Made by a program: the position numbers and the translations under genes. This document shows, one piece after another, positions 43,061-52,024 of a stretch of 58,777 nucleotides of DNA. Numbering within the stretch: position 1 is the stretch's first letter; each line of letters opens with the position of its first letter. The notes under the pieces are model-generated. The model worked only from the letters and a program-made list of their open reading frames with translations, ran no database searches and was not told the origin of the DNA. This DNA is from Ferruginibacter sp. (GTDB taxonomy: Bacteria > Bacteroidota > Bacteroidia > Chitinophagales > Chitinophagaceae): positions 1 to 58,777 of the forward strand of contig JANXVN010000235.1 of assembly GCA_025351645.1 (NCBI GenBank), in the 5' to 3' direction.

Positions 43061-43696
43061 TTATTGCCTTACCCAAACCTCGCTATCAGGGTTTGTTTCG
43101 TACAAGATAATACCATAATTTTTTGCATAGATAATTTTGTATACGCCACTTTTTTTAGCAAAGGCAGAGTCGCTGTTAACAGACTGGGCCAGCGGATAAA
43201 TTTTTCTATTTAAAGCATAATTTGTAATTGTTTGTGGCGTAACATTCCATTGCCCCACGGTAAAGCCAGCAAATCCATTATCTCCTAAATCTTGCCCATA
43301 AAAAGTAGTACGCCCAAATGTTATAGAGGCGCTTCTTTTTTGGGTGGAGGAGTAAGCATCTTGCGCATCAAGTAGCCGAATGTTAAATAAGGGATAATAA
43401 GAAGCATCTTTTTGCGCAGAACTAAAAGTTTTACCTGCGCTGCAGCCACGGTTTGGCGTATTAAAACCATTTTGGTAGTCATAGGCAACAGTAGAATCAT
43501 CCAGCACCAAATTAAGCGTATCGTATACGCCAATGCCATTCTTAAAAACAAGTTGTTGTTTGTTTTTGTATGGAAACCAGGCATCCAGCACAGCATCTTC
43601 GTACCCGGGGCACGGTACTTTTTTAGAGCATGCGCTTTTGCAGGATGACAACAACATTAAAAATAAAATGGCAATAGTTGAAGGTAACTTTAGCAT
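43061..43696 (-). CDS. Putative lipoprotein of unknown function
   Basis: The signal sequence MLKLPSTIAILFLMLLSSC ends in a lipobox (LSSC, Cys19). The mature protein starts KSACSKKVPCPGYEDAVLDA and has several further cysteines, then a beta-rich region without recognised domain. It is 211 residues long. It starts the minus-strand group followed, 16 bp later, by the Lgt-like gene and then the radical SAM gene, and could be a partner or just a neighbour. Confidence 0.78.
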   Translation of the reverse strand: MLKLPSTIAILFLMLLSSCKSACSKKVPCPGYEDAVLDAWFPYKNKQQLVFKNGIGVYDTLNLVLDDSTVAYDYQNGFNTPNRGCSAGKTFSSAQKDASYYPLFNIRLLDAQDAYSSTQKRSASITFGRTTFYGQDLGDNGFAGFTVGQWNVTPQTITNYALNRKIYPLAQSVNSDSAFAKKSGVYKIIYAKNYGIILYETNPDSEVWVRQ

Positions 43697-43902
43697 TTAT
43701 GGAATTTGTACTAAGATAATAAATATACTATTATTGTATAGAGGCTGCCAATAAACAAAATGCAGCTTTTAAATTTTTGTTTAAAAGATGGGATGATAGT
43801 GCATCATTTATTCGAAAGTTATACCTTACCGATATTAAAATAAATTACAACTTTTACCGTTACAATTTGTTTGAAAATTAAAGCAAAAAAGCAGCAAAGC
43901 CT

Positions 43903-43910
43903 TAACTTTG
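43903..43910 (+). promoter_or_regulatory. Candidate -7 element for dxs
   Basis: TAACTTTG matches TAnnTTTG and ends 18 bp before the ATG at 43929. TTTG tetramers occur at 43866 and 43870, but the spacing is longer than usual. Confidence 0.45.
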
Positions 43911-43928
43911 CCAAGCAAAACCCTTAAC

Positions 43929-45863
43929 ATGGATATTAAAGCCGGCAAACTGCTCAGTGAAATTAATAACCCAGCAGACCTTAAAAAATTAAGCAGGGAG
44001 CAATTACACCTTGTTTCAGACGAACTGCGCCAATATATTATTGACGTTGTGAGCGTACATGGCGGTCATTTTGCAGCCAGTCTGGGTGTGGTAGAATTGA
44101 GCGTGGCACTGCATTACGTGTTTAACACGCCATACGACCAACTGGTATGGGATGTTGGCCACCAGGCTTACGGGCATAAAATTTTAACTGGTAGAAGAGA
44201 CCAATTTCCCACAAATAGAAAGTACCATGGCCTAAGCGGTTTTCCAAATAGGAGCGAAAGTGAGTATGATACTTTTGGCGTTGGGCATTCATCGACTTCT
44301 ATCAGCGCAGCTTTAGGCATGGCAATGGCCAGCTATTACAAAGGCGAAAAAGACAGGCAGCATATTGCCGTAATTGGCGATGGTGCTATGACGGCCGGCA
44401 TTTCTTTTGAAGCTATGAACCATGCGGGTATTGCCAACAGTAATGTATTAATTATTTTAAACGATAATAATATGAGCATCGACCCTAATGTTGGTGCTTT
44501 AAAAGAATATTTAACAGATATCACCACTTCCCACACTTACAATAAAGTAAAGGATGATGTGTGGAATTTATTGGGGAAGCTACCTGTAGGCAAAACCTTT
44601 TCCCGTTCGATGGCGCAAAAATTAACGGATGGCTTAAAAGGTATGGTAAGCAGCAGCGCAAATTTGTTTGAAGCATTAAACCTGCGCTACTTTGGGCCAA
44701 TCGATGGGCATAATATTGCCAAACTGGTAGATACATTATCTGACTTAAAAAACATACCCGGCCCTAAAATTTTGCACATCAAAACCATAAAAGGCAAGGG
44801 CTACGAGCTGGCAGAAAAAGACCAAACCAAATGGCATGCACCAGGCTTATTTGATAAATTAACCGGCGAAATACAAAAGAAAAAATTCGACATCCCGCAG
44901 CCTTTAAAATACCAGGATGTTTTCGGCCATACTATTATTGAGCTGGCCGAAATGAACGATAAAATAATGGGCATTACGCCAGCAATGCCCAGTGGCTCTT
45001 CTTTAAAATATATGATGGCTAAAATGCCAGACAGGGCTTTTGATGTAGGTATTTGCGAGCAGCATGCCGTAACACTAAGCGCAGGCCTTGCCACGCAAGG
45101 CATGCGGGTATTCTGCAATATTTATTCGTCTTTTATGCAGCGTGCGTACGACATGGTAGTGCATGATGTAGCCATACAAAAGTTACCCGTTGTTTTTTGC
45201 TTGGATAGGGCGGGGCTTGTAGGCGAAGATGGTGCCACGCATCACGGCTGTTACGACATTGCGTTTATGCGTTGCATACCCAATATGATAGTAAGCGCAC
45301 CCATGAACGAAAAGGAATTGCGCAACCTAATGTACACTGCACAATTAGATAGCACCACCAACCCATTCGTTATACGCTACCCACGTGGCGAAGGCGTGTT
45401 GCAAGAGTGGAAATCGCCCTTTGAGGAATTACAGATTGGCAAAGGCAGAAAATTAAAAGATGGGCAGGATATAGCAATATTGTCTTTTGGCCACCCGGGT
45501 AATTCTGCCGCGGCCGCCATCCGTGATGTAAAAGCAGAAGGCATCAACCCGGCACATTATGATATGCGTTTCGTTAAGCCAATAGATGAGGAGTTACTGC
45601 ATGAAGTATTTGCCAAATTCAAAAAAATAATCACTATTGAAGATGGGACTGTTGTAGGCGGTTTTGGATCTGCCATCTTAGAATTTATGAACCAGCATGG
45701 GTACAAAGCCGAAGTAAAAATAATGGGCATACCAGATAGGCTGGTAGAGCATGGAACACCCAAGCAGCTATACGAAGAAATTGGCTTAGACACCAATGCC
45801 ATTGCGGCTTTGCTAAGGCAAATGATGAAAGAAAAAGTAACCATCTCACAAACATTCCAGTAG
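43929..45863 (+). CDS. dxs: 1-deoxy-D-xylulose-5-phosphate synthase
   Basis: A thiamine-diphosphate enzyme that condenses pyruvate and glyceraldehyde-3-phosphate, the entry step of the MEP pathway. Visible are GHSSTSISAALGMA, the TPP motif GDGAMTAG...NDNNMSID, and DRAGLVGEDGATHHG in the pyrimidine-binding domain, plus the C-terminal transketolase domain. I set the start at MDIKAGKLLSEINNP; an upstream TTG at 43908 lies inside the -7 box. A palindrome follows the stop. Confidence 0.97.
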   Translation: MDIKAGKLLSEINNPADLKKLSREQLHLVSDELRQYIIDVVSVHGGHFAASLGVVELSVALHYVFNTPYDQLVWDVGHQAYGHKILTGRRDQFPTNRKYHGLSGFPNRSESEYDTFGVGHSSTSISAALGMAMASYYKGEKDRQHIAVIGDGAMTAGISFEAMNHAGIANSNVLIILNDNNMSIDPNVGALKEYLTDITTSHTYNKVKDDVWNLLGKLPVGKTFSRSMAQKLTDGLKGMVSSSANLFEALNLRYFGPIDGHNIAKLVDTLSDLKNIPGPKILHIKTIKGKGYELAEKDQTKWHAPGLFDKLTGEIQKKKFDIPQPLKYQDVFGHTIIELAEMNDKIMGITPAMPSGSSLKYMMAKMPDRAFDVGICEQHAVTLSAGLATQGMRVFCNIYSSFMQRAYDMVVHDVAIQKLPVVFCLDRAGLVGEDGATHHGCYDIAFMRCIPNMIVSAPMNEKELRNLMYTAQLDSTTNPFVIRYPRGEGVLQEWKSPFEELQIGKGRKLKDGQDIAILSFGHPGNSAAAAIRDVKAEGINPAHYDMRFVKPIDEELLHEVFAKFKKIITIEDGTVVGGFGSAILEFMNQHGYKAEVKIMGIPDRLVEHGTPKQLYEEIGLDTNAIAALLRQMMKEKVTISQTFQ

Positions 45864-45873
45864 CAAATAACTA

Positions 45874-45908
45874 CCCGGACAATAATTGTTAAACAATTAT
45901 TGTCCGGG
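45874..45908. terminator. Perfect palindrome after dxs
   Basis: CCCGGACAATAATTGTT and its exact inverse, with a one-base centre, lie 11 bp after the dxs stop. There is no T-tract, so it may be a processed or stabilising hairpin and not a classical terminator. Confidence 0.6.
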
Positions 45909-46107
45909 CTAATGCAGCAGCTATGGGCGGCATTGTTGTGTCACTCCCTTGTACAAAAATAGCTTTGTGGTACACCTCCTCAACTTAATGTAGCATTAGT
46001 ACAGGTAGCCGTAAGCCCTTCAATTTATAGCAGTTGCCAGTAATTTTTTGGGTAAGCTATTTGAGTAGGTTGTCCAAAAATAATTGCATAAATATTTTAT
46101 CATATAC

Positions 46108-46164
46108 AATATGCCAACCTAGTAAATGTCAAATACTATTTGATATTTACTAGGTTGGCATATT
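46108..46164. repeat. 57-bp near-perfect palindrome in the dxs-rbfA gap
   Basis: The left arm starts AATATGCCAACCTAGTAAAT. The right arm (ending ATTTACTAGGTTGGCATATT) is its inverse, with 28-bp arms and one G-U type difference around a one-base centre. It lies in the 459-bp gap between dxs and rbfA, about 160 bp before rbfA. No gene is evident in the gap. Confidence 0.8.
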
Positions 46165-46322
46165 ATAGTTTTAGCAGGTACTTGCTTATAAAAATTGCGG
46201 CTCCAACTATATGGATGCCTTTAGTTATTTACCATATTTATTTTTATTGCTGCTTACTTTAACCGGTTTTCCCTCTATGAAGTCCGCCAAAAAAATATAA
46301 CTTTACACCTTATAACATAAAC

Positions 46323-46718
46323 ATGGCAACAACAGAAACAAAACGGCAAAAACAAGTAGCAGGGCTAATCAACGAAGAGCTGAACGACATTTTTCGCCGC
46401 ATGGGCATGACCATGATGGATGGTGGCATGATCTCTATTTCAAATGTAAAAATTACGCCTGACCTTTTTGAAGCGAGGGTTTACCTAAGTATGTTCCAGG
46501 TAAAAGATACCCAGGCAACTTTATTAAAATTTGAAGAAAAAAATAAAGAGATACGTAAAGAGCTTGGTACCCGTGTACGCCACCAGTTACGCAGTATACC
46601 CGAACTTAAATTTTTTATAGACGATACGCTCGACTACGTTTTTAAAATGGAAGAGTTATTTGAAAAAATTAAGAAAGAAGACGAAATCGGGCCAACCGGC
46701 GAAGCTGAAAACAAATAA
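46323..46718 (+). CDS. rbfA: Ribosome-binding factor A
   Basis: It is a late 30S assembly factor that binds near helix 45 of 16S rRNA. The N-terminal helix KQVAGLINEELNDIFRRMGM and the KH-type fold with ISISNVKITPDLFEARVYLS are characteristic, and the C-terminus RHQLRSIPELKFFIDDTLDY is typical. The 131-residue length is normal. It lies 31 bp before the LolC/E-type gene. Confidence 0.95.
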   Translation: MATTETKRQKQVAGLINEELNDIFRRMGMTMMDGGMISISNVKITPDLFEARVYLSMFQVKDTQATLLKFEEKNKEIRKELGTRVRHQLRSIPELKFFIDDTLDYVFKMEELFEKIKKEDEIGPTGEAENK

Positions 46719-46749
46719 ATGCACCATCAATCCTAATAACAAATAAAGG

Positions 46750-47973
46750 ATGTACTTAACCTTTGCCTGGCGATATTTTAAAGCAAAAAAAAGCGCCAAT
46801 GCCATCAACATGATTGCGTGGGTAACGGTTGGAGTAATTACATTTGCAATAGCCTGCCAAATACTGGTACTTAGCGTATTTAATGGTTTTGAAGGGCTGG
46901 TGAAATCATTATACAATTCTTTTTACTCCGATATTAAGGTTACCCCTGCAAAAGGGAAAACCTTTACGCTCACTCCTCAACAACTTATTTCTTTAAAAAA
47001 ACAAGCAGGGGTAAGCGCTATTTCATTAATTGCCGAAGATAAAGCCTTGCTGCAAAATGAAGCCCGCCGTGCTATTGTTTACTTAAAAGGGGTAGATAGC
47101 AATTATACCAGCGTAACTGGTGTAGCTGCAAAAACATATCAGGGTAAATTTAACATTGGTACTGCTGCCGAACCAGGGCTAATAGTTGGCGCTGGCATTC
47201 AAGATGCTGCCGCAATTAATGTAAACGCTGCGTTTCAGGCATCTGTACTAACCCTTATACTGCCAAAAAAAGGCAAGGTTTCCATTAACGACCCCACGCA
47301 ATCTTTAAGCGAAGGCCTAGTAAAAGCCACTGGTGTTTTTACCATCCAATCAGATTTTGATAATAAATATGCTATTACCAATATTGATTTCGTGAAGCAG
47401 CAAATGGGCTTTAAAGAAAATGAGTTTAGCGCCGCAGAAATAAAATTAACCGATAATGCCAGCCTTGAAGCAGAGCAACTACTGCTGGGCAAACTTTTAG
47501 GCAGTGCATATAAAGTGCAAACAAAATATGAGCAAAATACCAGCTTGTACAGTACTATGAAATTTGAAAAATGGTTTATTTATGCTGTGCTTACTTTAAT
47601 ACTTTTTATAGCCGCATTTAACATGGTAAGTGCCCTTACAATGCTGGTACTCGAAAAGCAAAAAGATATAAGCGTATTGCAAAGCATGGGCGCAGATAAA
47701 ACAATGATCCTTAAAATTTTTTTAAGTGAAGGGTTGTTATTAGCAAGTATAGGTGCTGTTGCCGGCATTTTGCTTTCATTGCTCATCTGTTTTCTTCAAC
47801 TAAAATTTAAAATAATAAAATTACAGGGAGGCTCGTTCCTAATAGATTATTTTCCTGTAAAATTGCAATTGACTGATTTTTTGCTAGTTGCTTTTACCGC
47901 AATAGTAATTGCTTTTTTAGCTTCCTGGTTTCCGGCACGTAAGGCGTCGGGGCAATTAATTGAATTAAGGTAA
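46750..47973 (+). CDS. LolC/E-type ABC transporter permease
   Basis: A 4-helix permease of the MacB/FtsX superfamily. The first helix follows MYLTFAWRYFKAKKSANAIN, a periplasmic domain spans about 45-265, and the FtsX-like C-terminal part (about 275-407) has VLEKQKDISVLQSMGADKTM and three helices ending FLASWFPARKASGQLIELR. This architecture matches lipoprotein release permeases of the Lol system in Bacteroidetes. No ATPase gene is adjacent. It follows rbfA by 31 bp. Confidence 0.88.
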   Translation: MYLTFAWRYFKAKKSANAINMIAWVTVGVITFAIACQILVLSVFNGFEGLVKSLYNSFYSDIKVTPAKGKTFTLTPQQLISLKKQAGVSAISLIAEDKALLQNEARRAIVYLKGVDSNYTSVTGVAAKTYQGKFNIGTAAEPGLIVGAGIQDAAAINVNAAFQASVLTLILPKKGKVSINDPTQSLSEGLVKATGVFTIQSDFDNKYAITNIDFVKQQMGFKENEFSAAEIKLTDNASLEAEQLLLGKLLGSAYKVQTKYEQNTSLYSTMKFEKWFIYAVLTLILFIAAFNMVSALTMLVLEKQKDISVLQSMGADKTMILKIFLSEGLLLASIGAVAGILLSLLICFLQLKFKIIKLQGGSFLIDYFPVKLQLTDFLLVAFTAIVIAFLASWFPARKASGQLIELR

Positions 47974-48154
47974 TCAATAGCTTGTAGTAATTTATTCTTT
48001 AATTGTAATATTTTCGTACTATAACATCCCGAGGATTAAAATTTATTTCAAGGATTTAATCATAATAATTTGCTTGTTTATACGTTTACTTCTAAATACT
48101 GTCAAAACGTTTCGTTAACACAAAAACTTCTACATGTTTTTGATTTAGGAGGCT

Positions 48155-48162
48155 TATATTTG
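48155..48162 (+). promoter_or_regulatory. Candidate -7 element for the WecA-type gene
   Basis: TATATTTG fits TAnnTTTG and lies 83 bp before the ATG, giving a leader of about 75 nt. A TTTG is found 12 bp upstream, closer than the usual -33 spacing. Confidence 0.35.
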
Positions 48163-48245
48163 TACTATTGTGGCTCGATTTTGGATAATATTTGATTGTT
48201 TTTTATGAAATATTTTTTTAATCATTCCCATTTACCCCCTATTAC

Positions 48246-49370
48246 ATGGATAACATTTTAGCAAGTGGCACCTTAGCCTTTCTTATCACGTTTTTTGCCA
48301 TCCCGATAATTATTCAGGTTGCCAGGCGTAAAAAATTATTTGATGAGCCCGATGAACGAAAGGTACATAAAGTTGTAATACCCACGCTTGGTGGCTTAGG
48401 GATATTTGGCGGTTTTATACTGGCAACCTTAATTGGTGCGCCCGTTGGTAGTAATGAACTTCAATATTTTGCTGCTGCAGCCATAGTAATTTTCTTTTTA
48501 GGGATTAAAGATGACATTTTAATATTGTCCGCTGCGAAAAAGTTTATTGGGCAATTAGTAGCTGCTGGCATTATTATAAAATTTGGGGGTGTACAGCTTT
48601 CAAACATGCACGGTTTTTTAGGGATAACCACAATACCTTATGTTGCGAGTATAATACTTACATTTTTTACCATCATAGTAGTAATTAATTCTTTTAACCT
48701 AATAGATGGTATTGATGGGCTTGCTGGCAGCCTTGGATTATTAACTTCACTTGTTTTTGGCCTTTATTTTTTCTATGCCGGCCAGCTTTTATACGGTGTT
48801 ATGGCATTATCGCTTGCTGGTAGCCTTGTCGGCTTTCTTATTTACAACTTTTCTCCTGCTAAAATTTTTATGGGCGATACCGGTTCTTTATTGATCGGGC
48901 TTATTAATTCCATTTTAGTAGTGAAATTTATTAATATTGCGGGCTCTCCGATAGGTAAATTTCCATTAGAAGCTGCACCTGCAATAGGTTTTGCCATCCT
49001 TATTGTCCCTTTGTTTGATACATTACGTGTTTTTGCTTTCCGCATATTAAGCAGGCGCTCGCCATTTAGTCCGGATAGGACTCACGTTCATCACTTTTTG
49101 CTTGAAAAAGGGTATAGCCACAAAAAAATTACCTTGCTTTGTGTTGCCTGTAATATTGGGCTTATTTTGATGGCCTTCTTTTTACGTAGTTATGGTACTA
49201 CAGTTGTGGTATTCAGTATGTTAATTACATCATGTTCATTAATATCCTTGGTTTATTATAGCCGCCCTAAAGCAAAATCAACCTCAACGCCAGAGTTTCA
49301 GCCTAAAAATTTAATTATAAAATCCCACAAAATATTGTCTATCATCCCAAAATCTGTAGAGGCAAGCTAA
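48246..49370 (+). CDS. MraY/WecA-family undecaprenyl-phosphate glycosyl-1-phosphate transferase
   Basis: A polytopic membrane enzyme that transfers a sugar-phosphate from a UDP-sugar to undecaprenyl phosphate, starting surface glycan synthesis. Family motifs are KVHKVVIPTLGGLGIFGGF, the DD of GIKDDILIL, FNLIDGIDGLAG, MGDTGSLLIG and HVHHFLLEKG. The 374-residue length and these features fit WecA/TagO-type enzymes. A WecA-type sugar specificity cannot be fixed from sequence. frr follows 97 bp downstream. Confidence 0.9.
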   Translation: MDNILASGTLAFLITFFAIPIIIQVARRKKLFDEPDERKVHKVVIPTLGGLGIFGGFILATLIGAPVGSNELQYFAAAAIVIFFLGIKDDILILSAAKKFIGQLVAAGIIIKFGGVQLSNMHGFLGITTIPYVASIILTFFTIIVVINSFNLIDGIDGLAGSLGLLTSLVFGLYFFYAGQLLYGVMALSLAGSLVGFLIYNFSPAKIFMGDTGSLLIGLINSILVVKFINIAGSPIGKFPLEAAPAIGFAILIVPLFDTLRVFAFRILSRRSPFSPDRTHVHHFLLEKGYSHKKITLLCVACNIGLILMAFFLRSYGTTVVVFSMLITSCSLISLVYYSRPKAKSTSTPEFQPKNLIIKSHKILSIIPKSVEAS

Positions 49371-49437
49371 TTTTCGTAACTAATAAATCTGTATCAACCT
49401 TCCCATCATTTATTTATGTGACTATTATTCTTTTCTT

Positions 49438-49445
49438 TAGTTTTG
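49438..49445 (+). promoter_or_regulatory. Candidate -7 element for frr
   Basis: TAGTTTTG matches TAnnTTTG, 22 bp before the frr ATG. Confidence 0.4.
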
Positions 49446-49467
49446 CATCCACTTAATTTTCTATTAT

Positions 49468-50031
49468 ATGTCTGAAGAATTAGAATTGATTAAAATGGAT
49501 ACGGAAGCTACAATGCAAAAAGCAATCAGCCACCTGGAAACAGAACTGATAAGGATACGTGCAGGCAAAGCAAACCCTAATATGTTAGATGGCATTGTTG
49601 CCGATTATTACGGTTCACCAACACCACTAGCGCAAATTGCTAATATTTCTGTGCTTGATGCCCGTACAATATCGGTACAGCCATGGGAAAAAAATATGCT
49701 GCAGCCAATAGAAAGGGCTATCATCGCTAGCAATATTGGTATTAACCCTCAAAATGATGGTAATTATATTCGCTTGTTTTTACCCCCTTTAACAGAAGAA
49801 AGACGAAAGGAATTGGTGAAAAGATGTTATAGCGAAGGCGAAAACGGCAAAGTTTCTATCCGCAACATCCGCAGGGATTCTATTGAACAAATAAAAAAAC
49901 TACAAAAAGATGGGCTTAGCGAAGATGCGGCAAAGGATGCTGAAGCAGAAGTGCAGGAGCAGACCAACCGTTTTATTGCCCTGGTAGAAAAACACCTGGA
50001 AGCCAAAGAAAAAGAAATAATGGTTGTTTAA
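49468..50031 (+). CDS. frr: Ribosome recycling factor
   Basis: It splits post-termination ribosomes together with EF-G. The three-helix bundle is interrupted by the small domain. AISHLETELIRIRAGKANPNML, SVQPWEKNMLQPIERAI and GNYIRLFLPPLTEERRKELVK are diagnostic. The 187-residue length is normal. pyrH, its usual upstream neighbour, is not present. Confidence 0.97.
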   Translation: MSEELELIKMDTEATMQKAISHLETELIRIRAGKANPNMLDGIVADYYGSPTPLAQIANISVLDARTISVQPWEKNMLQPIERAIIASNIGINPQNDGNYIRLFLPPLTEERRKELVKRCYSEGENGKVSIRNIRRDSIEQIKKLQKDGLSEDAAKDAEAEVQEQTNRFIALVEKHLEAKEKEIMVV

Positions 50032-50053
50032 ATTAATTGCCATCAAAATAGTA

Positions 50054-50100
50054 AATGACGGATGTGGCTATAACCAGGCTGTATCCGTCATTGGTATTTT
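50054..50100 (+). terminator. Hairpin terminator after frr
   Basis: A 10-bp perfect stem AATGACGGAT / ATCCGTCATT with a 19-base loop, followed by GGTATTTT, 22 bp after the stop codon. Confidence 0.6.
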
Positions 50101-50114
50101 AAAAAATTAACCAC

Positions 50115-50543
50115 ATGCCTTTTGAGTTTAACGAAACAGCGCTGATAGCAATTACTACACCATTATATATTGTTGTAATTGTTGGTGAAATTTTATTGAG
50201 CCATTGGCGCGCTAACAAATTTTATACACTTAAAGGCACGCTGCTTAATATTTACTTGTCGCTTATTAATGGCAGCATCGATCTTTTATTTCGGGCGGTA
50301 TATATTTTTATAATACTAGAATGGTTCTATCATTTTAAGCTATTCAACTTTCAGGATCATCCGGTAGTTTATTGGCTGTTATTATTTATTAGCGAAGATT
50401 TTGTTTTTTATATTCAACATAGGGTTGATGATTATTGCCGCATTTTTTGGGCTGTGCATGTAACCCATCATTCTTCCGAAGAGTTTAACCTTACCACTGG
50501 TTTTCGTTCCAGCGTATTTCAGCCAATTAAAATTTTATCATAA
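50115..50543 (+). pseudogene. C-terminally truncated fatty-acid hydroxylase/sterol desaturase
   Basis: The 142-residue frame shows hydrophobic helices and the family histidine boxes HRVDDYCR and HVTHHSSEEFN, followed by TGFRSSVFQP. It then ends in IKILS. Intact family members are about 250-330 residues with further helices and a third His box. The region after the stop has no continuing frame resembling the family. The gene therefore looks truncated and is probably not functional as a di-iron hydroxylase. Confidence 0.75.
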
Positions 50544-50581
50544 TCTACTATATTTTTACAGATTGCATAAATATTAAGAGG

Positions 50582-51016
50582 CTAAAAATCTGGCAGCCAG
50601 TTAATTTCCTGCAATTGTTGGTGCTCATTTGTAAAGGCGTAACAATAGCTGCCATTGGTTATTACAAGATAAGGCACCTGCAAATTTATATTGTACCTCA
50701 AAACCTGGTTTAATACAGATTTATCCAGCACCACATTCATTTCTTTGCATTCTATCAACATCAATGGCTTGGTATTTTTATCGTACACAACTATATCAAA
50801 ACGTTTCTTTAAGTCATTTAAAAATATTTCTTTTTCAACAGCAATCAGCGAACCGGGATATTTTTTTACCTGTATTAAATATTGTAAAAAGTTTTGCCGT
50901 ACCCATTCTTCTGGCGTAAGCAGTACCCATTGTTTGCGCACTTCATCAAATATCAATTCTTTGTCAACTTCTTTTTTTACCTTAGGTACATATACCGGGT
51001 ATGCTATCTTTATCAT
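50582..51016 (-). CDS. HsdR-N-like PD-(D/E)xK nuclease domain protein
   Basis: A 144-residue stand-alone protein matching the N-terminal domain of type I restriction subunits (HSDR_N_2). The catalytic pattern is RFDIVVYDKN (Asp) and LIECKEM (Glu-x-Lys), followed by LNQVLRYNINLQVPYLVITN. There are no helicase or specificity partner genes here, so it is probably not part of a classical restriction system. Its role is unknown. It is divergent from the AMP nucleosidase gene. Confidence 0.85.
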   Translation of the reverse strand: MIKIAYPVYVPKVKKEVDKELIFDEVRKQWVLLTPEEWVRQNFLQYLIQVKKYPGSLIAVEKEIFLNDLKKRFDIVVYDKNTKPLMLIECKEMNVVLDKSVLNQVLRYNINLQVPYLVITNGSYCYAFTNEHQQLQEINWLPDF

Positions 51017-51073
51017 ACGTTAAAAAAATATTTGTACTTTTATCGATAGCAAATAAACGATTAAATTAAACAA

Positions 51074-51844
51074 ATGAAAACAAAAGCCGATATAGTAGAA
51101 AATTGGTTGCCCCGTTACACAGGCGAAGCATTGGAAAATTTTGGGGAATATATCTTGCTTACTAATTTTAGCAATTATGTAGGGATGTTTGCAGCGTGGA
51201 ACAATGTAAAAATTGTAGGCTTAGATAGGCCAATGCAATGCGCAACGGCCGATAATATTACCATCATAAATTTTGGCATGGGCAGTCCGGGGGCGGCTAC
51301 TGTTATGGATTTACTCACTGCAATAAAACCAAAAGCCGTTTTATTTTTAGGCAAATGCGGAGGCTTAAAAAAACGCAACAAAATTGGCGACCTTATTTTA
51401 CCCATTGCTGCATTAAGGGGCGAAGGTACCAGCAACGATTATTTTCCGCCAGAAGTGCCAGCACTACCAGCTTTTATGCTGCAAAAAGCAATTTCTACTA
51501 CCATACGCGACCATGCCTGCGATTACTGGACGGGCACGGTATACACCACCAACAGGCGTGTGTGGGAGCATGATGAGGTGTTTAAAGAATACCTGCAAAA
51601 AGTAAGGGCCTACGCTATCGACATGGAAACCGCTACTATTTTTACAGTAGGGTTTTATAATAAGATATCTACTGGTGCCTTATTGCTTGTAAGCGATAGC
51701 CCCATGGTGCCTGATGGGGTAAAAACGGAAGCCAGCGATAAAAAAGTAACCTCAGAATTTGTAGAACGCCATTTAAAGATTGGTATAGATTCTTTAAAGC
51801 AATTAATTAATAACGGGCTCACAGTAAGGCATTTGCAATTTTAA
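51074..51844 (+). CDS. AMP nucleosidase (short Bacteroidetes type)
   Basis: It is predicted to hydrolyse AMP to adenine and ribose-5-phosphate, a phosphorylase-fold enzyme. The nucleoside phosphorylase core contains ITIINFGMGSPGAATVMDL, AVLFLGKCGGLKKRNKIGD and AYAIDMETATIFT. At 256 residues it lacks the extra N-terminal domain of the E. coli enzyme, as is usual in Bacteroidetes. Purine nucleoside phosphorylase activity cannot be excluded. Confidence 0.85.
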   Translation: MKTKADIVENWLPRYTGEALENFGEYILLTNFSNYVGMFAAWNNVKIVGLDRPMQCATADNITIINFGMGSPGAATVMDLLTAIKPKAVLFLGKCGGLKKRNKIGDLILPIAALRGEGTSNDYFPPEVPALPAFMLQKAISTTIRDHACDYWTGTVYTTNRRVWEHDEVFKEYLQKVRAYAIDMETATIFTVGFYNKISTGALLLVSDSPMVPDGVKTEASDKKVTSEFVERHLKIGIDSLKQLINNGLTVRHLQF

Positions 51845-52024
51845 TAAAAGCCGCTTTTTAAAAATCACCATCTTGCCTGATGAACATTTGTAGGCATCAG
51901 CATATAGTATACGTCCTTGAAGGAGTTTCTACCAGTATATCTAATTAGCTAAAGAAAGTATGCTAACCGGGTAAAAACCAACCTTCATTATCAATTATCC
52001 GTTAAACAATTATCCATAAATTAC

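Noticed and set aside
50582..51016. A type I restriction-modification system.
   Set aside because: Only an HsdR-N-like domain is present, with no helicase, methylase or specificity subunit nearby.
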